NCBI GenBank assembly: GCA_937123825.1
Contig: CAKZKQ010000441.1
Span: 1-59,550 of the forward strand
DNA from: an uncultured Pseudomonadota bacterium
GTDB lineage: Bacteria > Myxococcota_A > Bradymonadia > Bradymonadales > GCA-2716585
Direction: 5' to 3'
Length of the DNA: 59,550 bases
The translations under genes and the position numbers were made by a program. The notes under the pieces are model-generated. The model was given only the letters and a program-made list of their open reading frames with translations. It was not told the origin of the DNA and ran no database searches. This document shows positions 1 through 11,373 of the stretch, piece after piece (position 1 is the stretch's first letter; every line of letters begins with the position of its first letter).

Positions 1-260
1 GGTTTTGGCGTCAGGTCGGTGGCGGCTTGAAGGGTCTTATAGCGCTTCTATGGCTGCGCTCGTCCGTCAGGCGTCTGCCATCCATCATTGCTCGCCCCAA
101 ACCCGATGTTCCTTTGAGTTTTTCTTTTTGAATTGCTTGGGTTTTGCGTGAGGTCGTAGACGGCTTGATGGCCTGTGGGTCAACGACGGTTGATTCAGCC
201 TTTGGCATCCGTCGTTGCTTGTCCCAAACCCATCAATTTTTGAACTTTTTCTTGTTGGGG
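1..260. repeat. Imperfect tandem duplication, two units of about 140 bases
   Basis: Two units can be aligned by eye. The first begins at base 1 with GGTTTTGGCGTCAGGTCGGT and the second near 139 with GGTTTTGCGTGAGGTCGTAG. Both share a later block around CATCCRTCRTTGCT followed by CCCAAACCC and then a T-rich stretch (about 85-135 and 207-258). The units diverge by many substitutions, so the duplication is old. It lies directly after the 3' end of the reverse-strand endonuclease V gene and may extend to the left of the window. No convincing gene is seen in it: the short reading frames through it have no recognisable product. Confidence 0.55.
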
Positions 261-1010
261 TCATTCGTCCCAGGGGGGTTTGACTTCCCTGAGGGGGCCG
301 AGGTCGGTCCAGACTTTGCCGGGGTCTTCGCCGCGCTGTCGGGCTCGGGCGGCGAAGTCGGCGCGGCGGATGGGGTCTGGGACGCGGTATTCTCCGCCCA
401 GGCCCAGGACGAGATCGCGGGTGGCTTGCTGGCCGATGCGGTGTCCAGGGCTGACAAAGACGGGTTTGACGTTGTCCTGGGTGGTCAGGACGGCGCCGAT
501 GAGGCGTTGGTCTTTTTGGACGGGGCTCCAGGCGCCGCGGGTGCGGGCGGGCTTGGCGGGGAAACGCACCAGCGTTTCCTTGGCGCACCCGACACTGACC
601 AGGCCGGTGGCCAGGCCCATCCAGGAGGCGACGCCAAAGAGGCGCGGGTGTGCGATGCCGTGTCCGTCGATGACCAGGACGTCGGGTTGGGGCATGCCTT
701 CATCGCGCATGCGGTGGATGAGGGCCAGCAGCGGCGGCCCTTCGCGGAAGCAGAAGTAGCCGGGGACGTAGGGGAAGGACGCGGGGACCAGACCGACGAA
801 GGTGCCCAGGTGTTTGGGGGTGCTCCAGTATGAGAGGTCGGCGGCGACGTGTGCCATGTGACCGTCGTACTGGATGTCCATGGCGCAGACCAGATGGTTC
901 TGGTTTGGGGTGTAGCCGCTGGGATCGTTGTCCTCAAAGATGCGCACGCGGGCTGCGAGCTGGCTTTGGAGTGTTTCGAGGGCTTGTGGGTCTGGGAGAT
1001 TCGTGTCCAT
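261..1010 (-). CDS. nfi: Endonuclease V (deoxyinosine 3' endonuclease)
   Basis: Predicted DNA repair nuclease that nicks DNA one base 3' of deoxyinosine, using Mg2+. The 249-residue protein has the family's ordered motifs. D45 lies in CAMDIQY and E90 in PYVPGYFCFRE, the pocket recognising the damaged base. D115 lies in DVLVIDGHGIAHPR, K144 in GCAKETLV and H190 in SPGHRIG. These match the carboxylates, lysine and histidine of the E. coli enzyme by family knowledge. One difference is W130 in ASWMG where many relatives have histidine. The gene is monocistronic on the reverse strand, divergent from the TPR-like gene at 1246. A GGAGG lies 14 bases before the ATG and AAAGGA lies almost touching it, so the start is only moderately supported. 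Confidence 0.93.
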   Translation of the reverse strand: MDTNLPDPQALETLQSQLAARVRIFEDNDPSGYTPNQNHLVCAMDIQYDGHMAHVAADLSYWSTPKHLGTFVGLVPASFPYVPGYFCFREGPPLLALIHRMRDEGMPQPDVLVIDGHGIAHPRLFGVASWMGLATGLVSVGCAKETLVRFPAKPARTRGAWSPVQKDQRLIGAVLTTQDNVKPVFVSPGHRIGQQATRDLVLGLGGEYRVPDPIRRADFAARARQRGEDPGKVWTDLGPLREVKPPWDE

Positions 1011-1245
1011 GTCCTTTGGGATCCTCCGATGTTGGGAGGGTCAGGATTGCGGGGAGATGGCCATAGGATAGGCACCATCGGGCCTCTGGCCAGCCTTAAA
1101 AGCCGCAGGAGGCCATCGGGGAAGATCCAAGGGGTATGAGGCGTCCTGGCAAATGGAAGGCTCTACGCTTGATTCTCGCGGCTTTGGAGCGTAGGGTGTG
1201 CGCTGTTCAAATCTGATGTCTGAGACTGTTTGATGGGAGTCACGG

Positions 1246-2109
1246 ATGGGAATCAAAATCAAGAATAAGTCACGGCGTGGCCGTGGACGCAATAAAGCCA
1301 AGAAGGCCGAAGTCCAAGAGACGGTGGCGGAAGAGGCAACTCAGGTTGCTTCGCGGCTGACTGGCGAGGCGGCGGTGGCGCTCGAAGAGGCGGCCCGTCG
1401 GCTCAACCCCCGGCCGACGCCGGGCAACTGGAAGAAGATGGTGCAGGCTCTGGCGACACAAAAGAGCCTGGAAGGTTACGTGGACCAGTTCATCTCGGAG
1501 AACCGCGAGGAGCTGGGCTGGGAGTGGGCGACGCTGTGGATTTGCCACACGTTCATCTGCGAAGCCGGGATGATCGAGCTTGCCAAGAGCATGTACACGG
1601 CGCTCATCGAGAACTTCCCGAGGGATTACCACACGGAGATGGCCTACGCCCGGATGAAGCGCGACTTCCTGGGTGAGTACTTTGAGGCCCGCGACCACAT
1701 GCGCTATGCGACGGTGTTGTGGCCCGAGGGTTGCGAGGGGTACTACCAGTTGGGGATCCTCTACGACCTGTTGGGGATGCCAGAGTTTGCCTTTGCGATG
1801 GAAGAGCGCGCCTACACGCTGGCCGAGCAGTTTGGCGACACGGCGTACCGCTTGCGGGCGCAGCTGTCGTTCAACCAGGCGGTGGCGATGTGGCAGGCGG
1901 CGCGTCCCTACGGGGACATCAAGGCGTACCTGCGCCGCGCGCTGGAGCAATGGCCCAGCTACGAGCGGGCCCAGAAGTTCCTCGACAGCCTGCCGGAAGA
2001 CGACGAGGCCGATCCGAAGGGTCGCAGCGCCATGCAGCGCCTGACGGACGACGTCAAGCGGGACATGAACAAGCCCTCGTACTACATCATCGAGCCCGAC
2101 GCGGGCTGA
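1246..2109 (+). CDS. TPR-like helical repeat protein with basic N-terminus
   Basis: A 287-residue soluble protein with no signal peptide. Residues 1-25 are strongly basic (KIKNKSRRGRGRNKAKK), which could bind nucleic acid or act in targeting. After that it is helical, with TPR-like pairs such as the stretch around YYQLGILYDLLGMPEFA and EERAYTLAEQFGDTAYRL, consistent with a tetratricopeptide scaffold. No catalytic motif is visible. GGGAG sits six bases before the ATG and supports this start. The gene opens the forward run that leads to gyrB, but 186 bases separate it from the next gene, so co-transcription is uncertain. The small protein at 55832 begins with a similar basic stretch (MAIKIKRRRR). 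Its function is unknown. Confidence 0.8.
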   Translation: MGIKIKNKSRRGRGRNKAKKAEVQETVAEEATQVASRLTGEAAVALEEAARRLNPRPTPGNWKKMVQALATQKSLEGYVDQFISENREELGWEWATLWICHTFICEAGMIELAKSMYTALIENFPRDYHTEMAYARMKRDFLGEYFEARDHMRYATVLWPEGCEGYYQLGILYDLLGMPEFAFAMEERAYTLAEQFGDTAYRLRAQLSFNQAVAMWQAARPYGDIKAYLRRALEQWPSYERAQKFLDSLPEDDEADPKGRSAMQRLTDDVKRDMNKPSYYIIEPDAG

Positions 2110-2171
2110 ATGTGTCTGGTGGGTGAGCGCCGCCGTCGGCTTGGAGCCGGGTTGTGAGGCCCCCGACGGTT

Positions 2172-2210
2172 TAGATTGCAAAGGTAGATTGCAAAGGCAT
2201 ATTGCAACAG
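2172..2210 (+). repeat. Three 13-base iterons upstream of the 2296 gene
   Basis: TAGATTGCAAAGG occurs twice back to back (2172-2184, 2185-2197), followed by a third diverged copy, CATATTGCAACAG (2198-2210). The block lies 86 bases before the 2296 start codon in an otherwise GC-rich gap. Head-to-tail 13-base spacing puts the copies slightly over one helical turn apart. This fits a repressor or activator operator, but no binding protein is known. Confidence 0.55.
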
Positions 2211-2295
2211 ATATCGAGCCCCGCGCACCTCGCCGTGCTGACCATGGCGGCGCGCGTTGGATGAGCTCTACGCAAAACACTTCAGGAGAAAGACT

Positions 2296-2991
2296 ATGAG
2301 CGACGCACAGGACGCCACGTTTGTCCTGCCGACCTCCATCTCGGTGCACCGTTTCACGCAGATGAAGGTGGAGGCGATCCTCAACACGGAGTACCAGGTC
2401 ACCGGCGAGAAGACGCCGCTGGAGCATTGCCTGGACGAGAGCAAGGACCCGGAGGCGACGATCGCGTTGTTGGGCCTTGAGGGTGAAGAGGCCGAGATCG
2501 CCCAGGACATCCTGGAGTGCGCCATGGAAGGTGGCGAAGTGGACGAGATCTACGGGCCTCGCGGCGGGGTGCTGTGCATCCTGCTGCCGACGACGGGCCC
2601 GGATCAGGACACGGTCTTCCAGACTTTGGAGGCCGAGGGCGGTGAGGAGGGCGCGGACGAGCATGGCTTTGTGCACCAGCCCAACGAACTCTTCTCGGGT
2701 TTGAGCCCGGCCCAGGTCTGGGTTGGCGCGGGCAAGCACGAGATGGCGCTGGCGGAGCAGTTTCTGCCGGAGTTGTGGGGTCGGATGAAGGACAAAGAGT
2801 TCAAGACCCCCGGCCACGCCAACACGGAGTGGCTCAGCGCCCTGCGCCTGTGGTCCTACAACCCTGCCCAGGGTTACCGTGGCCGCGTGATTGACATCGT
2901 GCATCAGGAGCGCAATGAGAACCTGGCCAAGCGCCGCGCGCTCTACGATCGACTGGGGCTGGAGACGCCGCTGGTGGCGCCGGCCGACTGA
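2296..2991 (+). CDS. Conserved-looking hypothetical protein, 231 aa
   Basis: An acidic cytosolic protein without signal peptide or membrane segment. The ATG at 2296 is preferred to the in-frame GTG/TTG-type start 39 bases upstream because AGGAG (2284-2288) lies seven bases before it. Visible features are an N-terminal segment VLPTSISVHRFTQMKVEAIL, an acidic middle (LEAEGGEEGADEHG), and a helical C-terminal half containing SGLSPAQVWVGAGKHE and a closing basic stretch LAKRRALYDRLGL. I do not recognise the family. It lies 192 bases upstream of gyrB in the same orientation and has three iterons in its leader. Confidence 0.75.
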   Translation: MSDAQDATFVLPTSISVHRFTQMKVEAILNTEYQVTGEKTPLEHCLDESKDPEATIALLGLEGEEAEIAQDILECAMEGGEVDEIYGPRGGVLCILLPTTGPDQDTVFQTLEAEGGEEGADEHGFVHQPNELFSGLSPAQVWVGAGKHEMALAEQFLPELWGRMKDKEFKTPGHANTEWLSALRLWSYNPAQGYRGRVIDIVHQERNENLAKRRALYDRLGLETPLVAPAD

Positions 2992-3060
2992 GGTTCTCGC
3001 AGGCGTACACAAACCCTTGGATTTGCTCAGCAAATTCACGCACAATCTGAACAAATTTTA

Positions 3061-3077
3061 CGTGACAAATGGTCACG
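3061..3077. promoter_or_regulatory. Inverted repeat upstream of gyrB
   Basis: CGTGAC-AAATG-GTCACG is a perfect six-base inverted repeat with a five-base centre. It lies 107 bases before the gyrB start in a locally AT-rich leader. Its size suits an operator rather than a terminator, since no T run follows. Assignment as a regulatory site is inference. Confidence 0.3.
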
Positions 3078-3162
3078 GATGCTTTAGATTTTGCAGGTCC
3101 GAAAAAGGTCCACGGGGCGGCTGTGTCGGTGAGGTATCGACGCGGGCAGACAGGTGGGCTGA

Positions 3163-6692
<3,530 letters not shown>

Positions 6693-6757
6693 GCCTGCAA
6701 GAGACGCTCAAATCCAATCAAACCCGGTATAAGAACAATCAAAAGAAGGGAGCAAAT

Positions 6758-7114
6758 ATGAGGCAATGTGTCTTGGCGTTGTGTGTGGCGCTGTGTCTGG
6801 GGGCTTGCAGCCCATCGGTGAGCTTTGTTCAAACCGGCTCGCCGCAGCCCGCCCAGGCCATTAGCGCCCCGGTGGAGGTCTTCTTGACCGGGGTGCCCAA
6901 GGCCAAATACAGCGAGTTGGGCGTCATGGAAGTGCGCGGCGGTAATCTGGAAGACCGCGTCGAGGCCGCCAAAGCCGAGGCGCGCGTGCGCGGCGGCAAC
7001 GGCATCGTCCTGGTGGGCACCAGCAGCGGCTTGACCGCCACTCGGGCAGGCAACGCGGCATCGGCCTCGACCTACGACATCTCGACCTTCGCGGTGGTGC
7101 TCCTAGAGCGTTGA
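6758..7114 (+). CDS. Small lipoprotein
   Basis: A 118-residue protein with a type II signal peptide: hydrophobic VLALCVALCLGAC ending at lipidated C17 (lipobox LGAC). The mature part is compact: an N-terminal proline-rich linker, then VEVFLTGVPKAKYSELGVME and EDRVEAAKAEARVRGGNGIVLV. This alternation recalls small periplasmic alpha/beta lipoproteins of the YbjQ/RcsF/DUF4156 kind; that is resemblance only. The ATG at 6758 is chosen over upstream in-frame codons because AAGGGA lies six bases before it and because it starts the signal peptide directly. It is 65 bases after the KASIII gene and may be the last gene of that operon, given the terminator-like hairpin at 7226. Confidence 0.85.
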   Translation: MRQCVLALCVALCLGACSPSVSFVQTGSPQPAQAISAPVEVFLTGVPKAKYSELGVMEVRGGNLEDRVEAAKAEARVRGGNGIVLVGTSSGLTATRAGNAASASTYDISTFAVVLLER

Positions 7115-7225
7115 CGCCCAGCCCCACCACAGGCAACCCACACGGCACCTGACGCCATCTGAACCGCTCCAAAGGGAGTTGGACGTCTGTGGTTTGGCCT
7201 CAGCACCTGACAGAACCCCACCAAG

Positions 7226-7247
7226 AGGCGCTTTGGGCGCCTTTTAT
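7226..7247 (+). terminator. Rho-independent terminator after the gyrB-fabH-lipoprotein run
   Basis: AGGCGC (7226-7231), a five-base loop and GCGCCT (7237-7242) are followed by TTTTATGGGTTTTT. The stem is short but GC-only apart from its base, and the T-rich tail is on the forward strand. It lies about 110 bases after the lipoprotein stop. Confidence 0.5.
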
Positions 7248-7428
7248 GGGTTTTTGAGGGGTTCTTGCTTCGGTGATGGGCCCATGCCAAGATCCCTGGT
7301 GGCGATTCGGCCAGTCAAAAGTCCATACAAAGCACCGTGACCAGGGTCTTTGCAGCAACCCACAGTGAGGGTGAGGTGGGTCCAATGCGGTGTTTGACGC
7401 AGATGACGCATCCGCCTGGAGGCGATCG

Positions 7429-7917
7429 ATGGGTTTGTCCATCTTCCAGATAGGTCTCACGCTCTCCTTTTTGCTGACCCTGATTGTTGTTTTGCGCCTC
7501 TACCAGGGGGTGCGCACGCTCAACGCGCGTGTGACGATCCTCTCACACCTGGTCAGAGAGCTGCGCCGTGAACTGCGCGAGCGAGACAGCGCTGAGGGGA
7601 CGCCCAGCGACGAGGAGATCTTCGACCTGGGCGATGAAGGGGCGTTGTCCATCGAGGATCTGGAGATTCGCGAGCAGGAGCTTGGAGCGCGTTTGGGGCG
7701 AGACTTTGCTTTGGCGGCAACGCGAGACTTTGGTCCGGCCAAGCCGAATCAGGCTCCGCCCCGAGGCAGGCGCGCGCCGCACCGGGCCGAACGCGCAGGT
7801 GCCAGCACAGCATTGTCGTTGAGCAACCGGGCAGCGCGGGGGACTCGCCAGCGAGACACTCAGCAGGCCGACGAAGGCGGTCCACAAGACAGCCCGCTGG
7901 CGCGCTCGAAGCGCTGA
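7429..7917 (+). CDS. Single-pass membrane protein with coiled-coil and basic tail
   Basis: A 162-residue protein. Residues 1-25 form one membrane segment (GLSIFQIGLTLSFLLTLIVV). A charged predicted coiled coil follows (RTLNARVTILSHLVREL), then an acidic patch with GTPSDEEIFDLGDEG, and a long disordered basic tail rich in R, P, A and Q. The ATG at 7429 is used because GGAGG (7418-7422) lies six bases before it; the GTG at 7390 has no such signal. No enzyme motif is visible. The architecture resembles small division or envelope scaffolds, but I cannot name a family. A 79-base gap separates it from the glycosyltransferase. Confidence 0.7.
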   Translation: MGLSIFQIGLTLSFLLTLIVVLRLYQGVRTLNARVTILSHLVRELRRELRERDSAEGTPSDEEIFDLGDEGALSIEDLEIREQELGARLGRDFALAATRDFGPAKPNQAPPRGRRAPHRAERAGASTALSLSNRAARGTRQRDTQQADEGGPQDSPLARSKR

Positions 7918-7996
7918 GCGTGAGGCTTCATACGGCGGTGAACCTCATAAGGGGCTGCTGGGCAAAGGTGAACAGGCGTGGAAGGGAGGCGGTGTC

Positions 7997-9250
7997 ATGA
8001 GGGTGGTGTTGACGGCGTTTGGGACGGCGGGCGACGTGGAGCCGATCTTGGGTTTGGGTGTGGCGTTGCAGCGTCAGGGTGATGACGCGGTGGTGGTGAC
8101 CAACCCATACTTTGAGCAACGCGTGCGCAGCCGGGGTTTGGGTTATCGGGGCTGCGGTGAGCGCTGGGATCCGTCGGTGGTGTCCCACGACAAGCGCTAT
8201 ACGGACAAGAACTTTGGCCCATTCAACGTCTGGAAGGACATTTATCGGCCTCTGGTGGGTCCGATGTACGAGGCGACGGCGGCGGCCCTGGCAGAGTCCA
8301 AGACAACGGCGGTGCTCAACCACATCTGGTGCTTTGGGGGTTATTTGGCAGCAGAGGCAGCCGAGGTGCCCACGGGGATGGTCTCGCTGGCGCCGCTGAC
8401 GTGGTATTCGAGCGAGGATCCGAGCCTCTACGGCCCCACCAAACCACCGGCCTGGATGCATGGGCGGCTGATGGCGGGCCCGATGCGTTGGATGATGAAC
8501 GGCTTTTTCAGCCGCTCGCTGCGCGGCGCGTGTCGCGAGTTGGGGGTCAGGGACCACCGGGCGCTCTTTTTCGACTCTCAGTCATTGGGCGCCATCAACC
8601 TGGGCCTGTGGTCGCCGACGTGGCGGCCCGAGGCGAGCGATGATCCACCGCACGCGCAGATCTGCGGCTTTCCGTGGGGCGGAGACGGTCGCCAGAAGCG
8701 CCCGCTGGATGAGGCGCTGGAGACCTTTTTGGACGCGGGTGAGCCGCCTGGGGTCCTGGGCCTGGGCGCGGCGCTGCCCGCTGGGGCCCAGGACATCTAC
8801 CGGGCCGTGGCCGAGGCGTGCACGTCGCTGGGTTGCCGAGCGGTGTTGGTGGGCGGTCAGCCCGAGGCGCTGGGGCCGCAGCCCGAGGAGATCATGGTGG
8901 TGGATTATGCCCCGTACGTGTCGCTCTTTGAGCGCGCGTCGGTGGTGGTGCATCACGCGGGGATCGGCACCCTGGCGGAGGTGCTCTGCGCGGGCAAGCC
9001 GGGCTTGGCGGTTCCGTTTGGGAATGATCAATACGACAACGCCTGGCGAGCACACCGTCTGGGGGTCAGTCAGACGATGCCGCGCGACAAGGTGACGGCC
9101 AAACGCATGACGCGAGTCCTGGGCCAGATTCTGGAGGACGCGGCGCTCCAAGCGCGCGCCGCCGAAGTGGGCCGACAGATCAGCGCCGAGCCAGACGGTG
9201 CCCAGGTGGCCGCAAAAATGTTGCGCCTGCACTTTGTGCATGATCCCTGA
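7997..9250 (+). CDS. GT1-family (UDPGT/sterol-type) glycosyltransferase
   Basis: A 417-residue GT-B fold enzyme predicted to transfer a sugar from a nucleotide donor to a lipid or small hydrophobic acceptor. The N-terminal Rossmann half begins VVLTAFGTAGDVEPILGLG, the typical acceptor-side loop. The C-terminal half carries the donor motif VVHHAGIGTLAEVLCAGKPG (H320, G322) followed by P340 and D344-Q345, which contact the phosphates and sugar in the family. No signal or membrane segment is seen, so it should act at the cytosolic membrane face. GGGAGG (7983-7988) lies eight bases before the ATG. Neighbours do not reveal the acceptor. Confidence 0.9.
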   Translation: MRVVLTAFGTAGDVEPILGLGVALQRQGDDAVVVTNPYFEQRVRSRGLGYRGCGERWDPSVVSHDKRYTDKNFGPFNVWKDIYRPLVGPMYEATAAALAESKTTAVLNHIWCFGGYLAAEAAEVPTGMVSLAPLTWYSSEDPSLYGPTKPPAWMHGRLMAGPMRWMMNGFFSRSLRGACRELGVRDHRALFFDSQSLGAINLGLWSPTWRPEASDDPPHAQICGFPWGGDGRQKRPLDEALETFLDAGEPPGVLGLGAALPAGAQDIYRAVAEACTSLGCRAVLVGGQPEALGPQPEEIMVVDYAPYVSLFERASVVVHHAGIGTLAEVLCAGKPGLAVPFGNDQYDNAWRAHRLGVSQTMPRDKVTAKRMTRVLGQILEDAALQARAAEVGRQISAEPDGAQVAAKMLRLHFVHDP

Positions 9251-9351
9251 CACCGCCCTGCCCTCTCCCTCCCCTCTTTGAGTTCACGCCTGCCTCTACC
9301 CCCTTGCACCCACCTCTGGGGCCACGCGCCCGTGTGCGCGATGGTCTGAAA

Positions 9352-9367
9352 CATTTCACGTGAAACA
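9352..9367. promoter_or_regulatory. parS-like ParB-binding site, 14 of 16 match
   Basis: CATTTCACGTGAAACA matches the bacterial parS consensus TGTTTCACGTGAAACA at 14 of 16 positions, including the whole TTTCACGTGAAA core. It lies in the 271-base gap between the glycosyltransferase and the BRCT-LRR gene. Two further sites occur in the window (44932, 53405). parS sites load ParB for chromosome segregation and cluster near the origin. Confidence 0.7.
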
Positions 9368-9521
9368 ATCCTGGCACGCTCCTGGCTCTACAAGGCTCCC
9401 AGAACGCGTCTAAGCGCTAAAGACTGTGTTCAGCAGGGCGCCATTTAGCCTGTTGGATACAAAACAAGACCAAAAGATATGAATGGATAAACCAAGCCAT
9501 CTTGTGAAAGGAGGAGCCACC

Positions 9522-11048
9522 ATGAATGAAACCACTTTGAACCCCACCGTCATGCTTTGCGGTCGCTTCTTCAAAACCCACAAAACCCTCAAAGATCTGC
9601 TCAAAGCCCGCAACATCCACGTCGGGCACAGCGTCACCTCCAACACCCGCGCTGCCATCATCGGACAACGCCCCGGCACCATCGGCACCTTTGACGCCCG
9701 CTCACGCAGCTTGCCGTTGCTGGGACCAGACCACCTCAAGGCCCTGCTTGAAGGCGCCCACATCGATCAGGTCATCGAAGCTGCGCGCCACCACAACCCC
9801 TTTTGCGCCCCCACCAACAGCGTCCTGACGCAACTGCGCAGCCTCATCCATGACGAACCCAACGTCGCCACCTTTGAGCGCATCTGTGCCCTGCTGGAGA
9901 CCTGTGACCCGGACATGCTCCCCGTGGCCATGGAGTACGTCCAGAACACCCTCGACTCGTGGCCCATCCTGGGCGCCCACAGCACCCCCCTGCACCCCGC
10001 CTTGCTGGGGTTGCCGCCCTACAAATGGCGCACGGCCCTGACCCGTGGCATCGCCATGCCCCACTTTGGCGTCATCCGAGCGCTCTCGCTCTATGGATAC
10101 AGCCCACACGAGAGCTGGAAACAGCTCGACAACGCCGCGCTGCGGCCCCTGCGGGCGCTGCAGTGCTACGGCTACAAGTCCGACCTCCTTGAGCGCCTCC
10201 AGCACCCCAAGCTGCGCCAACTCGAATACCTGGCCATCCGCAACCAGGCCCCGTTTGAGCTGCTTCAGCAAATCTCGCGCGCACAGTTCCCCAGGCTGCG
10301 CACCCTGGCCTGCTACGGCTTTATGGGCAGCCTGGAGGCGCTGGACAACGGCGGCTCCCACAAAATCCAGCGCCTGGACCTGCACGGCAATGTTGAGATG
10401 CTGACCCGCTCGGTGGGCCTGCCCAACCTTTTTGATGCGCTCCAGCGCGTCAACATCGGCGCCGGGATCCTGGCCAGCGGCCTGCACGCCACCAACTTCG
10501 TCAAAAGCCTTGGCCCCTCGCTCCAAAGCCTCGACATGTCCCACAACAACATCGGCTGGCGCTGTGTCAGGGCCATCTTCAACAACACGGACCTGCCAAA
10601 CCTCAACGCCCTGACGCTCAACAACTGCAATGTGCGCCGCTCGGCCATGCGGCAGATCCGAGAAAGCAAGCAACTGCGCGGACTCCAGAGCCTGTCGCTG
10701 ACCCACAACAAGATCGGCCAACGCGCCCTGGGCATGCTCTCGCGCGCTGAAGGTTTTACACAGCTGCGTCACCTCGACCTGTCCCACAACTGCCTGACGC
10801 CCGACGCTGTGCGCACGCTCCTTGACCCGCAGACCCCCCTCAACGCCTCGCTGCGCTCGCTGAACCTGCGCGCCAACGCTGGCATCGGGGTCGCGGCCGC
10901 CGAAGCGCTCAGGGACAACCCCGAGCTGTGCCGACGCCTGAAATCCATTGACCTCAACGCCACCACGCTCGGCTCACGCGGCTACGCGCTGCTGCGCAAC
11001 AACCCCGCCCTGGCAAACACCAACGTCAACACCAAAGGGCACCCCTGA
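9522..11048 (+). CDS. BRCT-like domain plus leucine-rich repeat protein
   Basis: A 508-residue soluble protein. Residues 9-78 read like a BRCT domain: MLCGRFFKTHKTLKDLLKAR, then HVGHSVTSNTRAAIIGQRPG, then LPLLGPDHLKALLEG. These match the LxGxF start, the VTxxTxxLIxGxxPG turn and the last helix of the fold. Residues 150-500 hold leucine-rich repeats of the long ribonuclease-inhibitor spacing, for example LQSLDMSHNNIGWRCVRAIF, LQSLSLTHNKIGQRALGML and LRHLDLSHNCLTPDAVRTLL. There is no signal peptide, so it is cytosolic. AAAGGAGG (9507-9514) ends seven bases before the ATG at 9522 and excludes the earlier ATG at 9483. It is probably a protein-interaction scaffold; its partners are unknown. Confidence 0.85.
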   Translation: MNETTLNPTVMLCGRFFKTHKTLKDLLKARNIHVGHSVTSNTRAAIIGQRPGTIGTFDARSRSLPLLGPDHLKALLEGAHIDQVIEAARHHNPFCAPTNSVLTQLRSLIHDEPNVATFERICALLETCDPDMLPVAMEYVQNTLDSWPILGAHSTPLHPALLGLPPYKWRTALTRGIAMPHFGVIRALSLYGYSPHESWKQLDNAALRPLRALQCYGYKSDLLERLQHPKLRQLEYLAIRNQAPFELLQQISRAQFPRLRTLACYGFMGSLEALDNGGSHKIQRLDLHGNVEMLTRSVGLPNLFDALQRVNIGAGILASGLHATNFVKSLGPSLQSLDMSHNNIGWRCVRAIFNNTDLPNLNALTLNNCNVRRSAMRQIRESKQLRGLQSLSLTHNKIGQRALGMLSRAEGFTQLRHLDLSHNCLTPDAVRTLLDPQTPLNASLRSLNLRANAGIGVAAAEALRDNPELCRRLKSIDLNATTLGSRGYALLRNNPALANTNVNTKGHP

Positions 11049-11373
11049 GCACCCAAATCTCTCACCCAAACGTGGAAACACCACAGCATTGAGCGCATAT
11101 TGGCCCATTAAAGCCGACAAAAGCCCCCCACGCTCGCCCACAACCCCCACATACACACAACTCCAGCCTCCACAGCGGGCCCAGCTTGTGTTAGGGTCGT
11201 CTCCATAGCCTCAATCGCACAGGATTCTGATTGAAAACCGCAACCCAATCAGCGTTATTGATGGTTCAAGAAGCCCCCACTTCGACCCACCATCAACCAA
11301 CTCGCCGCCCCAAGACTGACGCCCTTAAAAACGCGTCCAAGGGACCGCGGACATAGGCACAGAGCAACTGTTT
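11049..11373. other. Intergenic region, no gene seen
   Basis: 325 bases between the LRR gene and the histidine kinase. It is proline-codon-like and C-rich in the first part and more mixed after 11190. It presumably holds the kinase promoter, but I see no clear -35/-10 pair, hairpin or repeat. Confidence 0.5.

Noticed and set aside
1270..3054. A 594-codon reverse frame over the TPR-like and unknown genes.
   Set aside because: Shadow frame; the forward genes have ribosome sites and sensible proteins.
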